NCBI GenBank assembly: GCA_004802725.1
Contig: SGPM01000071.1
Coordinates: 31,042 to 95,041 of the forward strand
Source: Antrodiella citrinella
Taxonomy: Eukaryota; Basidiomycota; Agaricomycetes; Polyporales; Steccherinaceae
Reading direction: 5' to 3'
Length of the DNA stretch: 64,000 nucleotides
This document shows positions 49,055 to 59,814 of this stretch, piece by piece (position 1 is the stretch's first letter; each line of letters starts with the position of its first letter). A model generated the notes under the pieces. The model worked only from the letters and a program-made list of their open reading frames with translations, did not search any database and was not told the origin of the DNA. Both the position numbers and the translations under genes were made by a program.

Positions 49055-50587
49055 TTGACTTTCACGTCTACACGGTCATCTGTCACATACTCAAACATGT
49101 TGGATAACTGTCAAAAACATGCGAATTCGCTACTTTCTGATTTGTTGTTCATGGATAGAAATGCGTCTGGACCATCGTCGTCGTCAGTTGGATACGTTTT
49201 TACACGAGTTTGTGGCACAGGCCTCACACAACCTGCCCCACTTTTGGAGTCGCTAGACATAGTGTTTGACTACGACGTCGTGGAGTTTGATTTTGGACGT
49301 GGCTCGGTGACGGTTCCACCCCTCTTTGCAAACACGACGCCTCGCCTCCGTCGTCCCATGCACTATATCGACACCATACCACACAATACCTTTTCAAACT
49401 TGACCCATCTCGACGTGATAGGGTTGAGGTTTGATTCTCCTTCGTCCCCGCAGACGGCGTACGCGCAACTCTTGACGTTTCCGGCATCAGGTCCCAACCT
49501 AGAGGAATTGGTATTGAAGTGTCTCAAACCTTGGGTAGACGGTGAACAGGTGTACATGTTAGAACAACCCCTTGCAAGTCTCACAGCTTCTCTCCAACAT
49601 GGAACTTCCACGAGGTTTATCCATGTCCTTCAATGTCATGTTTTTACGCCGAGAGGGTCGTGGCATTTTCAGCACCTTTCCCGAGGATACAAGACTCCTC
49701 CATACGCTTGATGATATTACTTCAGTCAAAGTCTACCTTGGATCCAACCAATGGGATCTCACAGTGACTGCGAACGGGTCTGGAGCGTCAGGGGCATTCC
49801 ATATCTGCTATCAGAGCGAAGTCCCACAAATCGTGCCCTTGCTCACCAGACTCGCGATGTTCCCCCTGAGGGAGTTGTGGATCGGTGGTCCTGAACCTTG
49901 GAAAATAGAGGGCTCCGGCACATGGTGGCGTTCTATTCCTTCGCTGCCGTCCTGGAGAGATTGGTACTCAAAAAATACTATTTGCCGGTGACCCTGGATG
50001 CCCTATTACCATCCGAACAGCCCACATCTGGCGGCGAGACCATCGTACCATTTCCCCGTCTTCGTGCTCTGTGGATCATAGAGTCACAGGACTCGTTGAC
50101 GGAAGCATCTTCAGCGAGCGTGACGTGCCTTACCAGGCGTCGGGACCTTCTAAGGTTGCCACTGCACGAAATACGACTACAGATCTAACCCCCTCATCCT
50201 GACTCGTCTATCTCGGGAAGCTTAAAATCACTTTCATCAGCTCTCCGAGAAGTGACCGACACGGTCGAAATTCATGCCTCGTTACCTGACGGGATTGACC
50301 TTGCTTCGGTGGCGACGACACCTCTTTACAGGAGGTCGTATTGTTTTTGGCCGGACTGGAGAAAAGGAATTGACCCATTGAGGACTGACACGGAAGAACT
50401 CGAGGACGATGTCGCTATGGACTCTGATGAGAGTTTGGAGATGGACGAAGATGAAGGACGAGAAAGATTGAACCTCAGGCGCGGGCCGACTCAGAGGGGG
50501 CTCCGTCGCGCAGCGAATGTGCTTCATGTGTTTTATCTATACGTCACAAACGCCTGTGCCGATGTCCTATTCGTTTTTGACAGGTAG
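49055..50587 (+). pseudogene. F-box/LRR-type gene remnant, frameshifted
   Basis: Three coding-like pieces align with the F-box/LRR gene at 38-40 kb but lie in shifted frames. Frame 1 (49055-49711) includes LLESLDIVFDYDVVEFDFG and FSNLTHLDVIGLRF. Frame 2 (from about 49572) has DDITSVKVYLGSNQWDL and LTRLAMFPLRELWIGG. Back in the first frame (49898 on) FPRLRALWIIESQDSLTEA and a stop at 50186-50188, then VTDTVEIHASLPDGIDLAS to 50587. Two frame changes and a stop show decay; the F-box end is missing. Domain order matches the paralogue. No function is expected. Confidence 0.7.
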
Positions 50588-51322
50588 GACGATGTTGGTC
50601 CTACCTAGGTTCGGTGGTCGTGCTATGATGCGGGTGTGCACTGGCATGTAGTCCTGCGATCCCTATTATCGAATAATTCGCTGCAGTCGCCAGAATGTGG
50701 CGGAGAGCAAATGGCCCGATCGACCTCAGTTCATCAATTGTCGCACCAAGTTGCCCAACTAGTCCCGAGTACACAAGCATTTCTGTTAGTACTAACATTG
50801 TATCGCACTTCAGGTCCTTACCACACCGATGAAGGCGATCAATAAATCCATTTAAGTTGAATGCACTCCTACACGCTGGACCTACAACCGGGGTCACTAC
50901 CGAGTCTTTTGTTCTTGTCTCGCCATCCGAGGCGCTGGCAACGGAAGACAAAAGAAACTACGCGCCACACAGACACTTTCGTGGGAGACTGACTGTGACG
51001 GCATTGCCAGTGTGATACATATGTCAGAGATTTGTATTAGATCGACGAAACAAGGCCGGAACACGGCGTCCCTCCGACAGTGGCATCAGGGTGGCGGGGA
51101 CATGCGTACTACGGGGTATGGATGCAAAGGTAGGGTATGAGTAATAAATGATGGATAGTTTACGGTGTGAAGTCCGAAAGTATGAGGTAGAATTGTTCTG
51201 ATGGTCCTTTGAAAATGCGAGAGAAAATGCTGGGAATGCATGGAAGGCCCCTAGGGTTACAACAACATGAATGAGGGCATGAGGTCAGGACGTGAACAGC
51301 ATGGAGGGTACTACAAATGAAA
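50588..51322. other. Intergenic region, weak ORF only
   Basis: A 116-codon minus-strand frame (50601-50951) has a hydrophobic middle but no recognised family and no splice support, so it is not called a gene. The 3' end of the C2H2 gene lies just right of 51323. Confidence 0.4.
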
Positions 51323-52756
51323 TCAGTACTGCGACCAGGCAGTGGAGAGTGAATGCGGAGTCGTGTCGTAATACAGACTTTGCAGAGCAGGCTCGGCAGA
51401 ACGAGGGGTGGGGTGAGCGAAGTGGTCAGCGCCATTGAGCTGGGCCAACGAAAGCCCCGACAGAGGGGACATGTCGGTATCCAATGAGTACTGTTCGTGA
51501 GAGGGGAAGAACGCGGCATCCTCATTCCAAGTGGACTTCGGAGATGGGAAGTAGTCGATCGGGTACTCGAACGTAGTCTCCACCTTAGGGAGATCGGCGT
51601 ATGAGGACGTGGCAGTGGACATAAGGTCATCATATTCGGCTGTATGAGGATTCTGTGAGTATTTGCGAGTAACAAAATTGGAAGATGACTCACAGACACC
51701 ATTAGGCATAAGATAAGGGGAATAATCCGGGCTTGACATGAGCATATAGGAGCCCGATGAAGGCGAACTGAAGGCTGAAGAAAAGTGGTTAGAAGGGGCA
51801 CTGCTTCCAGGGCTGTTGCTCAGATCGGGAGTAGAGCCGCCATAATACGACATTGGACTGGTCGTCCTGGACGGCGCAGCCAAAGTTGGCACAGTCGGAA
51901 GAGCCATCTGGAGGCCAAGAGCGTTCTCCTGACTGACAGGCCTGATCGGTGGTGGCGGACATGACACAAGAATTTCCGGCAGAGGGGATTCCTCCTTCAC
52001 GGCTTTCCTAGAGTGCCTCCTGACCCTCTGCTTTCCTTCCTTCGATAGCCGCCTCGCATCTTTCTTCGCCTCCTTGAGCAACATCTTCTCATCGGGTACC
52101 AACCATTCATTGAGCTCATGCTCGTCCTTGTTGATTTGGTGCTTGCCTCTGAGATGTTTCGTGAACGCGCAACGACGCTTGATGCTAGGAAGCACTATAA
52201 GCAATGGAATCTTGTCTGAGAGAAAGATGTAAACATACTGAGAAGTGCAGTGTACAACGGGACACCTATGTGTCATCTTGCTGCAATGAGCCTCCCGGCG
52301 GTGACGAGAGCGTGACGAGGGATCACTGAAGAGGGAATCACAGATCCCGATGCCGCAAACATAGGGCTTGTCACCAGAGCTGAGATAGCAGCCGCATTGA
52401 GCTCAAGTCTATGGTGTGTGAACGAGGTGACGTACTGAGAATTCATATGGGTCGTAAGAGCGGTCTTCTGAACGAATCGTTTCATGCAAATCTCGCAGGC
52501 CCACCGACGCTCCCTGAATAAGTTATCAGCATGCACTTCAGGTGTGCAGGAATGAAGAGCACTCACTCCGCGGGAACATGTGTCTGGATGTGGCGCTTCA
52601 AGTCGCCAGATCGAGTGAAGGATTTAAAGCACTCTGGACAAGAACCCTTGGAGCCGATCATGTCAGTATCGGAATTAACGAAGACCGCAACATAGTGCTC
52701 ACCCCGGAACCCTTCTTCGAGCCGGCAGATCTCTTGGTCATCTTAGTAGGAGCCAT
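51323..52756 (-). CDS. C2H2 zinc-finger transcription regulator
   Basis: Exon 1 from Met 52756 reads MAPTKMTKRSAGSKKGSG. Exon 2 supplies finger 1 (CPECFKSFTRSGDLKRHIQTH), exon 3 finger 2 (CEICMKRFVQKTALTTHMNS) and exons 4-5 a third Cys-Cys/His-type unit (CPVVHC, then CAFTKHLRGKH). All introns are about 55 nt and keep phase. The C-terminal half is a long Ser/Pro/Tyr-rich low-complexity region, as in activation domains, with basic KKDARRLSKEGKQRVRRHSR after the fingers, a likely nuclear signal. The stop is at 51323. The gene is intact. The target is unknown. It resembles generic basidiomycete C2H2 regulators, not a named one. Confidence 0.8.
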
Positions 52757-53503
52757 GTCTTGAAGTGTAGGAGTCCGATAGAAAGATTATAATGATGAGG
52801 ACGGGGCGAAAAAATGAGATCGTCCAAAAGTGAGGCGTATAAGACTACAGGACAATGCTCAGCAAGTCCGTGTGGCGAGTGGGAATTCCGGATACCCTCA
52901 ATACCACGAGTGACCACAACAAGTGCACCTGGATAAGGCGATGCTTCGTCAACGAAAACAGAGGAAGGGATGACGAGGAAAAGTGGGAGTCGTGGCCATC
53001 GGGGAGCTTATAAGGTCCCAGTAAAAAGATACGCTGTGGCGATTGGCGCACGCCGTAGCGGTGGTGAAGAGACAAGGGTGCAGTCTCCAATTGTGTTGCA
53101 TACATCACGTTGAGCAGGTAGCAAGACAAGAAAGTCCAATAGTGAGGGCACTCGCAGTTCGCCGATTTCGACAACAATAAATTCCGGATTACGATTATCA
53201 GGGTTACCGGAGGCGCTGGACAGATCGGATCGAGGATCAGCGTCGCAACGCCACAAGATCTGCGATCCTACAGACAAGACCAGCAAGCCGTAGGTAGCCT
53301 CGTGGTCTTGTTTCCCACTTGAAGGCACTTGAGGGCCTTACGACATGTCCTTATCTGATGACATTGGGGCGTAACCCGTATAACCAAATCGTATATGTTC
53401 GTACACGGTACAGAACAAAAAACATGATGTGTGTTAGTACAGAGTTTGAATACAGCGAGAAACAGAGCAATAACCTGAATAATACTCATACATACAACGC
53501 GCT
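52757..53503. other. Intergenic region
   Basis: About 750 bases with overlapping short frames on both strands and no domain support. It should hold the promoter of the C2H2 gene (right of 52756) and the 3' flank of the F-box gene. Confidence 0.4.
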
Positions 53504-55008
53504 TCAGTTTCCAAGCCCCGGACCATCGATGCGCTTCGTCAACTCCAGCCACGGTGCTATAGCGGCCAGATCTGCCCAAGTGAACGACGCAAACTGGGTC
53601 CTACCAGGTCCAACAATGAGGTCCATATCCTGCAAGCGCGGAACCTCCAAGAACGGCTCATGTATCTTATCACCGATGAGTTGGGCAGTGATCCTGAGAA
53701 GAGGCAATGTTGTTGTGAGCCCCGAGAACAATGCGCAGGAAAACACAAGGACCTACATCAGACCACCAACCCACTGTCTTCCGCCTTCTTCGGATTCCCC
53801 CGTGCCAAACCAGCGCTTGTCGCCTCCTCCCGGGGTAAAGAAGGGATAATTGGCGTACGAGGACGAGGGCAAAGGGTAAGTCAGACGCCTGTACACTTGA
53901 TTGAGATCACCTATAAGACAAAGACAAAGGCGTATCAGAAGGCGTCGAGTAGAATGGGAGAGCGTTGTCTTACCAATGAGAGTCGGCTGAACCTCAGGAA
54001 CCTGTGCAGTCGGGTGATCTTCACTGGAGGCAGTAGAGTGCACACTGCGCCATTCAGCGCTGTCGACGTCGCTGCTGTCCCTTTGAATGCCGGGTGGGTG
54101 AAGGAGCGTGCGCGCGTTGCTGTTGACAGTGAAGTTGCTCCTCGGCTTGTTGAGCACTCCAAGAGCAACGATTCGGACATCAGCGAACTCTACAAGGAGC
54201 TGTTGAGAGCATAAGTATCCAGCGCTCGAATGTAGCAACAAAAGCACTGACCCTAGTATGAGTCTCGAGGTGTGCGAGATTGTTTTGTAGTCTGAAATAA
54301 CAAGCAAAATCAGCTATATATGACATAACCAAACGTTCGAATGATTTACTTGTATTCGTTGAAAATAGACACGGGGCTATAATTCCTAGAGGTAGCCTCC
54401 AGCTCGTTCGCAGACCCATTGCGGTTCAGCATGATGTACCTACAAGCGTTGGTCACAACAGAATAGCAATACCTTATGGTATGACTTACTTCATCCATGC
54501 TTCATCCGCAGTACAAGAAGAGTGACTCCTGTGCCAAGCTCGATTCAACAGTCTGTGACGCAAGAACTGTGCGTCAGTGGGCGTATCAATCACATCGGCT
54601 AGATAGGACTCACTTAAAAAAAGTCTCCTTCCAAGTGCTCTCCTTCTTCCATTTCTGCCATCCAGGCAGGAACCGTCTCTTGAAACACTCCTCCCACTCG
54701 CTTTCTTTTAAGTTGGGTAACGTCGCTTGGTATAGGAGCCACTCGGCTTTCGCCACACTCAGGATCTCCAGCCAGTTGTGCCTGGGCACGGTATGCCGCA
54801 CACTTAGATGCTTCAGCGCAGGCTCATACGTCTTCTCTGGTGCATCATGGAGGTTGCGGTGGATGGGCCGACGCCACGGATTGAGCGACGAGTCCGACGA
54901 GATGGTGTGGAGACGGCGCGAGAGGTAGGAGACCACAATTAGGGTCGCGAGATCAAGCTCGCCGAGAATGTCAGCGATGAGCTCTACCGGCAATGCCTCG
55001 AACAACAT
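53504..55008 (-). CDS. F-box protein
   Basis: The N-terminal F-box is clear: MLFEALPVELIADILGELDL then LIVVSYLSRRLHTI. Splicing after ETFFK joins LLNRAWHRSHSSCTADEAWM, then YIMLNRNGSANELEATSRNY and SIFNEYKLQNNLAHLETH, all keeping phase with introns of 45-60 nt. A later exon has VRIVALGVLNKPRSNFTVNS and a hydrophobic SGLTTTLPLLRITAQLIGD. The last exon ends LAAIAPWLELTKRIDGPGLGN with stop at 53504. This C-terminus belongs to a common agaricomycete F-box family. The protein presumably recruits substrates to an SCF E3 ligase through Skp1. No damage is seen. Confidence 0.75.
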
Positions 55009-55335
55009 TGTGGGGGACGATGGTAAGAATGAAAGAAAGGTAGAGCTTGCATTCGGACAGTTATAGGTACTGGACGGACGTCGAAGATCTACAGCACAGG
55101 TCGCGCCGCACGTATTTGGTTCTGGCAGCAGCGCCTCAGCCGAAACGAAGCCGGCGGGTATGCGTATGTGTCCATTTGCTGACTAATCTTCATGACGCTG
55201 CCACTGCCAGTGCTTCCTGCTCACACGAACACACTGCATCTCATCCTCGTAACTGAGATACCTATATAACCAAGAGAATATTCATCTACATCCTTAGTAC
55301 CCTACCTACGGGAAATATTAAACAAACGACGATGA
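55009..55335. other. Intergenic region
   Basis: About 330 bases between the F-box gene start and the ArfGAP stop, both minus strand. It holds the F-box promoter. Nothing else is seen. Confidence 0.4.
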
Positions 55336-56856
55336 TCAGAAGTCCTTCCACTCGTCCCAGTCCTCGCTCTTCTTCGCTGGCGCACTCGTCGAAGCAGATT
55401 GGTGAGGAACAGCGGGATCGTACTGCGCGTTCGAGCCCCCAGAGCCCCCGTTGAACTCACCAAAGAAGTCTTCGTCGTCATGCTCATTGTACAGAGAAGA
55501 ACTCTCCATGCCTGCGTATCCCTGGGGAACCTGTCCGTATCCACGCCGCGTAGGCCCACCAGTGATCTTGTCCGACACAGTCCCAACAGCACCGCCAACC
55601 GTCCCTGCTACGTCAACGCCAAGCGTACTCTTTCCCCACGTATTGGCACTCTGACCCACCTGGCCGGCCCGCTTCCCTGCTTCGGAGACGTATCCCCGCA
55701 CACCAGCCTGGAAGGTCGGGTCCATGACTTTCTCCACACTAGGTTGTATCACGTTGTCATTTACGACGCGTGTCGCACCGACCACAGCGGCAGAGAACAA
55801 CGACCAGCCCTTGCTGAGCGCCGCAACGGGGTTCCCCTGCAAGTCTGCGAGTCTGGGTGCGTTGGCGGAGGACAAATTCCACGAAGGGTGTTGTGAGCCC
55901 GCAGCGGGTGTCGGCGTACTTCCGAATCCTTGGTACTTCCCACCCTGTGACGGTGGCAAGTCATCCGGACGTGTTGCGTTTGCCTGTCCCAGAGTAGCAA
56001 AGAAGGACTCGTTTGCGTTTTTCTGCTCGGCGTATATTGAGGACGGGTTTGGAGTGGACATTGGAGAATTTGAAGAAGAGTTTCCAAAGGATGCTGGAGA
56101 GTTGCTTCGAGAGGGACCTGTGCTGGCGCGAGCCGAGGCTCGCGACTTCCTAAGGCCTTGCGCCGAGGACGGACGTCCTGGTGGACTAAAACTGTTGCCC
56201 GGGGTTCCAGCGCCCGCAGGCGGTGCCGATTGTGACCATTCTCTGCCAGCTAACTGGGCATCCAACTAGGATGTGTCATTAGCCCCCTAGATTTTGTCGA
56301 TATAGGGGACGCCTCTAACCTTCTCTCTGTATTGCGAAGCAGCCCAACAGTGATACTTTTCGTGGGCGCTCATGCTTGGGGTGTATCCGCCTTCCGGGGG
56401 GTACTCCGCCATGAACGCCGCGAAGGGTGCGTTACCACCGAGCTGTGAACGGTCGATATGCATTAGGAATTGTAGTTGGGGCCAGAAGAAACCGTTACGC
56501 ACCTGCATCCGTCGTATTTGCTCCTCCTGCCATGTGTCCATCGACACCGAACGTACGAAGCTGTGCGTACAGTTCCCTCTTGTAATCCGATGCAGCGGTC
56601 ATATGAGAGTCCCAACTAACCTGATATGTACGCCGAATCCACGGTGCACGCCGGCACATTGCAGGCATAGGAAGACCGCAAAGCTACGGGTGTCATAGCA
56701 TACGTTGAAATCGTGGTCGATGTACGTCTGATTTAAGACTAACCTGAGAGAGGCCCATTGCGGGTTTGGGTTTGAACAGTCTATGCACTTTTTGTTGTCG
56801 AGGTCTTCCCGCTTTATGAGCTCTTGAAGAGTCTTGCGAGCTAGCGTTTGGTCCAT
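55336..56856 (-). CDS. ArfGAP, ARFGAP1/Gcs1 type
   Basis: Met 56856 starts MDQTLARKTLQELIKREDLD, then the ArfGAP zinc finger KKCIDCSNPNPQWASL and, after an intron, FAVFLCLQCAGVHRGFGVHI, giving CX2C-X16-CX2C with the catalytic Arg in HRGFGVH. Following exons give SVSMDTWQEEQIRRMQV and LGGNAPFAAFMAEYPPEGGY. A 55-nt intron joins the rest at DAQLAGREWSQSAPP. The C-terminal half is Ser/Gly/Pro-rich, with amphipathic-like ALPS-type segments and a helix VGATRVVNDNVIQPSVEKVM. It ends DWDEWKDF, a coat-binding tryptophan motif. These proteins stimulate GTP hydrolysis on Arf1 in Golgi COPI transport. Intact, about 440 residues. Confidence 0.9.
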
Positions 56857-57312
56857 TGCGCTGGAGAGAAGGAGAATGACAAGTGTTGAGATCGAGGATG
56901 GTGCTTTGCTAAGATTTGGCTGCGACTCGTTTCAACACGATCTGTCTTGGCGCGTGTGTCATCGTGACTCTGTCATTCTCTCCGGCATCTAAAAGAGCCA
57001 ATGATGTTGCCGAATGCTCAGACATCCATCGAGAGTCGAGACGGCAACATCGACCTAGGGACTTACTTCTGCGAGTCCTGTGACCCTTCAGAGAACAGCA
57101 ATGTCGAAAGAATTTACTCTTCTGTCTGTATGGGCTAGCAACCGCGAATACATGCTTACTGAGTACGTGAGTAGAATAAGGACTGCCAACAACGCAATCG
57201 GGCAGAAGACGATACTTGGAGATTGGATGTGAAGAGAGAAGGAGAAGGGACTTCCGACAGCTGTAATTCAAATAGTGAACAATGTATCTTCACAGTCCTT
57301 GAGAATATGAAG
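56857..57312. other. Intergenic region
   Basis: About 450 bases with no supported gene. A 120-codon minus frame at 56909-57271 has no features. The ArfGAP promoter lies just right of 56857. Confidence 0.4.
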
Positions 57313-57863
57313 TCACGCCACACGCATAGAAGCAGAAGTTACATATCCTGTGATAGAGCCATCAGGATCATGTGCTGTGTACTGTCGGTGTCTGGATGAA
57401 ACTCGAGGCATGGGTATCGTCCTGGACCTGCGCGGTGTACGGTCTGGTGTGGTCTTGAACGATGCCTGACACCGAGGAAAGCCTGAACGAAGACGAATGG
57501 ATTGGTGAAGAGTGTTGCCTGGTCCTCGTACTTCGGAGCAGCAGACCTGGAAGACTACCTGACGATCCCACTTGCCATGAGACCATTCTTCTGGAGCTGG
57601 CACGACGCGTCTGAGTTTCCTGACATCTGCGCAGATCACAACGCCATCAAGGTTTATAAATAAGAAGGACAGTGTACCTGCCCAGAGACCATGAGCTCGC
57701 GTCGAATTTCCACGAATACATTGGCGTAGACCGGGATGGCGTGCGCCCGACGACCCGAGCTAGGTCTCCCGTAGCTGTCGGCCGGTCGGGGCGGTGTAGT
57801 CACAAGAGTGTCGAGGACAACCTTCGTGTCGTATTCAGAACATGCGTTTACAGTACTGGACAT
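57313..57863 (-). CDS. Possible small spliced gene, unknown function
   Basis: Met 57863 begins MSSTVNACSEYDTKVVLDTL and runs to RRELMVSGQ. Removing a GTACAC...GCGCAG intron continues MSGNSDASCQLQKNGLMASG, and a 93-nt intron can lead to a tail YPCLEFHPDTDSTQHMILMA with stop at 57339. An alternative uses another frame to a stop at 57313. Two competing models and no family resemblance keep confidence low. Confidence 0.35.
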
Positions 57864-58179
57864 GGAAAGTCCTGTGTGACAAAATGAGAAAAGCAACTCG
57901 CAGGCAGTGGTAAAGAGGCGGGAAAGAGGGCGCCTACACGGCCAGAGGTTAGTGTACCGTGAGGTTGAAACAAAAAATTTGTCGTGGCGCCAAAGGGCGG
58001 TTTAAGCCGGTGGCAAACCCGCTTTGAGCCATGTTCATATCGGACCGTATTACGCCCATCTCAAAATTACCATTCACTTTGTCTCACCATTTGCTCGTGA
58101 TGCACTGAGTTCAAACTGAATCTCGATACACGAACACATCTTCGACAAATGAAGAACCAGACACACATCTTGCAGCACG

Positions 58180-58466
58180 ATGTCTGCGGACAGCACTGAC
58201 ACTACCGGTAATTCCTTGCATCTTGAGTTGAATGTGTGACTTACTGACATTTGTCTGCAGTCTGGGAGCTTCTTCCTTCCCGAGATACAGGGGGCTATCA
58301 GCTGTGGAAGTGCAAGGTGTGCGGCGGCACTAAGGCTCATCGTGCTGCCAACCACACTCGTCATGTGAATAGTTTCGCACACCAGGCGGAGCTTGAGAGA
58401 ATTCAGCATGCACTCGAGGCCGAAGAACTTGTAGTGTTGCCGCGAGACAAGGTCGTCTTGAAGTAA
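58180..58466 (+). CDS. Small zinc-finger protein, BED-like, transposon-associated
   Basis: Two exons: MSADSTDTT (58180-58207) and, after a 53-nt intron, VWELLPSRDTGGYQLWKCKV to the stop TAA at 58464. The finger reads CKVCGGTKAHRAANHTRHVN, a CX2C followed by two His, as in BED or C2H2 DNA-binding units, then a helix AELERIQHALEAEELVVLP. The 78-residue product could be the N-terminal part of a transposase protein left alone, or an accessory DNA-binding factor. It sits 1.6 kb before the hAT transposase on the same strand. Confidence 0.5.
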
Positions 58467-58498
58467 GATGACCTTTTACCTTGACGGCTTCTCGGCGT

Positions 58499-58568
58499 CT
58501 CACCTTGGAGCCATATCAAGGTGGCCATGTGGTACCTCGAGGTCACATCAAGGTGAAATTGAGGTGAG
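58499..58568. repeat. Short inverted repeats with a palindromic centre
   Basis: CTCACCTT at the left is matched by AAGGTGA and AGGTGAG at the right. TATCAAGGTGG and ACATCAAGGTGA repeat directly, and the centre ACCTCGAGGT (58534-58543) is a perfect 10-bp palindrome. The unit could form a hairpin or be a transposase subterminal binding region. Confidence 0.5.
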
Positions 58569-58679
58569 CGCTTTTTCGGTCGTTTCAACATGTCGTCTCC
58601 GACGTCTCGTCTCGCCTCTCCGAGTCTCATTCACATTGTATATACACCACTCTCACCGATATACACCTGTTGAAAGACA

Positions 58680-59384
58680 TCAAATAGAACGTCGTACAGT
58701 CCCTACCACGCGCTCGTCAATCTCCACCATAGCCTTCAAACCATCAAGAAACAACTGCATGATACCTAACACCACTCGCTGATAGGCAAAATCTCGACCC
58801 AGACCAGCTCGTGCCAACGCCGGAATCGTTTGCGAAAGGAATCCCAACAAAAAAGCGAACTCTTGCTGCATTGCATCAACAGTACCCTCCCTGCTAAAGC
58901 CATTCTGATCACGAGCTGTATGTTCAAACGCACGGCGGAATTCCTGAACTGCAGTACGCTCTGCGGAGCTTAAGAGCACAACGTATCCAGGCGGGCGTAG
59001 TTCGGGACGAAAGCGACGCAGGATTGGCAGCGTCCCGGCAGAACGACCGTTGGCGTACTGAGGACTCGAATAGAGCGCGTGGAGTGCCTCGAAAAGCCTC
59101 ACAAATTCGCTATCTGCGCTCGATAGGCCCGTAGAGTCTTCTACGTCTGTCAGATCCCCTTCTGAGTCGGACACCGGTGTGAACTCCCGTCGTTCAGGTG
59201 AAGTCAATGTTTGAGTAACTGGGTATGGGCAAAGTATCAGCATCTTTCGCTGCAATCATCCTGATCTCCACTCACCAGGTGCTGTTGTGGCTTCAGGCAG
59301 TGAAGGGGACTCCGGCGGGCTCAAGAGACCTGGAACCTGACTAGGTAGATCCACGGTTAGTCTATTTGAAATATCATTGAACAT
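58680..59384 (-). CDS. Helical protein encoded antisense to the hAT transposase, function unknown
   Basis: Two exons: MFNDISNRLTVDLPSQVPGL to TTAP (from 59384), and after a 54-nt intron VTQTLTSPERREFTPVSDSE continuing to a stop at 58680. The second half is predicted to be helical (TAVQEFRRAFEHTARDQNGF, MQQEFAFLLGFLSQTIPALA and IMQLFLDGLKAMVEIDER). About 205 residues, acidic N-terminus. It lies head-to-head with the hAT transposase (59815). I do not recognise the family. It may be an accessory element gene or a host gene; its place beside the transposase favours the former. Confidence 0.5.
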
Positions 59385-59814
59385 CCGAGTTGCAGCACGA
59401 ACTGAGACATTGCACGAAGTGTTATGAGCCGAAGACGGTCCTGCTGCGAGTTGTTCCTGCGGGGACTTGTTTGTGTGGTGCTACTCCACGAAGACTCCTC
59501 GGACTGACATCTTTTATAGGTACATCCATTGTCACCCTAGCGGTCTTGCGGCTCGGTGTCCGAATCAAAGGGAAGCTGCGGATCTGCTCGTTCTGGTGAG
59601 TCCCGCCTCGGTTTATTGTTCGTTCGATCTCATATCTTGCAGAACTGTAGTGCCGTTCCCGTTGGTTTCGTTTCGATAATTGCCAATGGCTTGAAGGGAC
59701 CGTGCGCACCAGGCTGTAAGTATAAAATATTCCTATCTTTCAACGAAGATATCCACCAACCACCGCCTTCTTCAGTCGGACTCGAGCTCGGATTGCGAGC
59801 CTCTCCCTTGCAAC

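Noticed and set aside
50601..50951. 116-codon minus frame with hydrophobic middle
   Set aside because: No homology seen and no splicing; could be real but cannot be supported.
53319..54214. Long plus-strand frames opposite the F-box gene
   Set aside because: They are antisense to exons that join in phase and carry an F-box and the family C-terminus.
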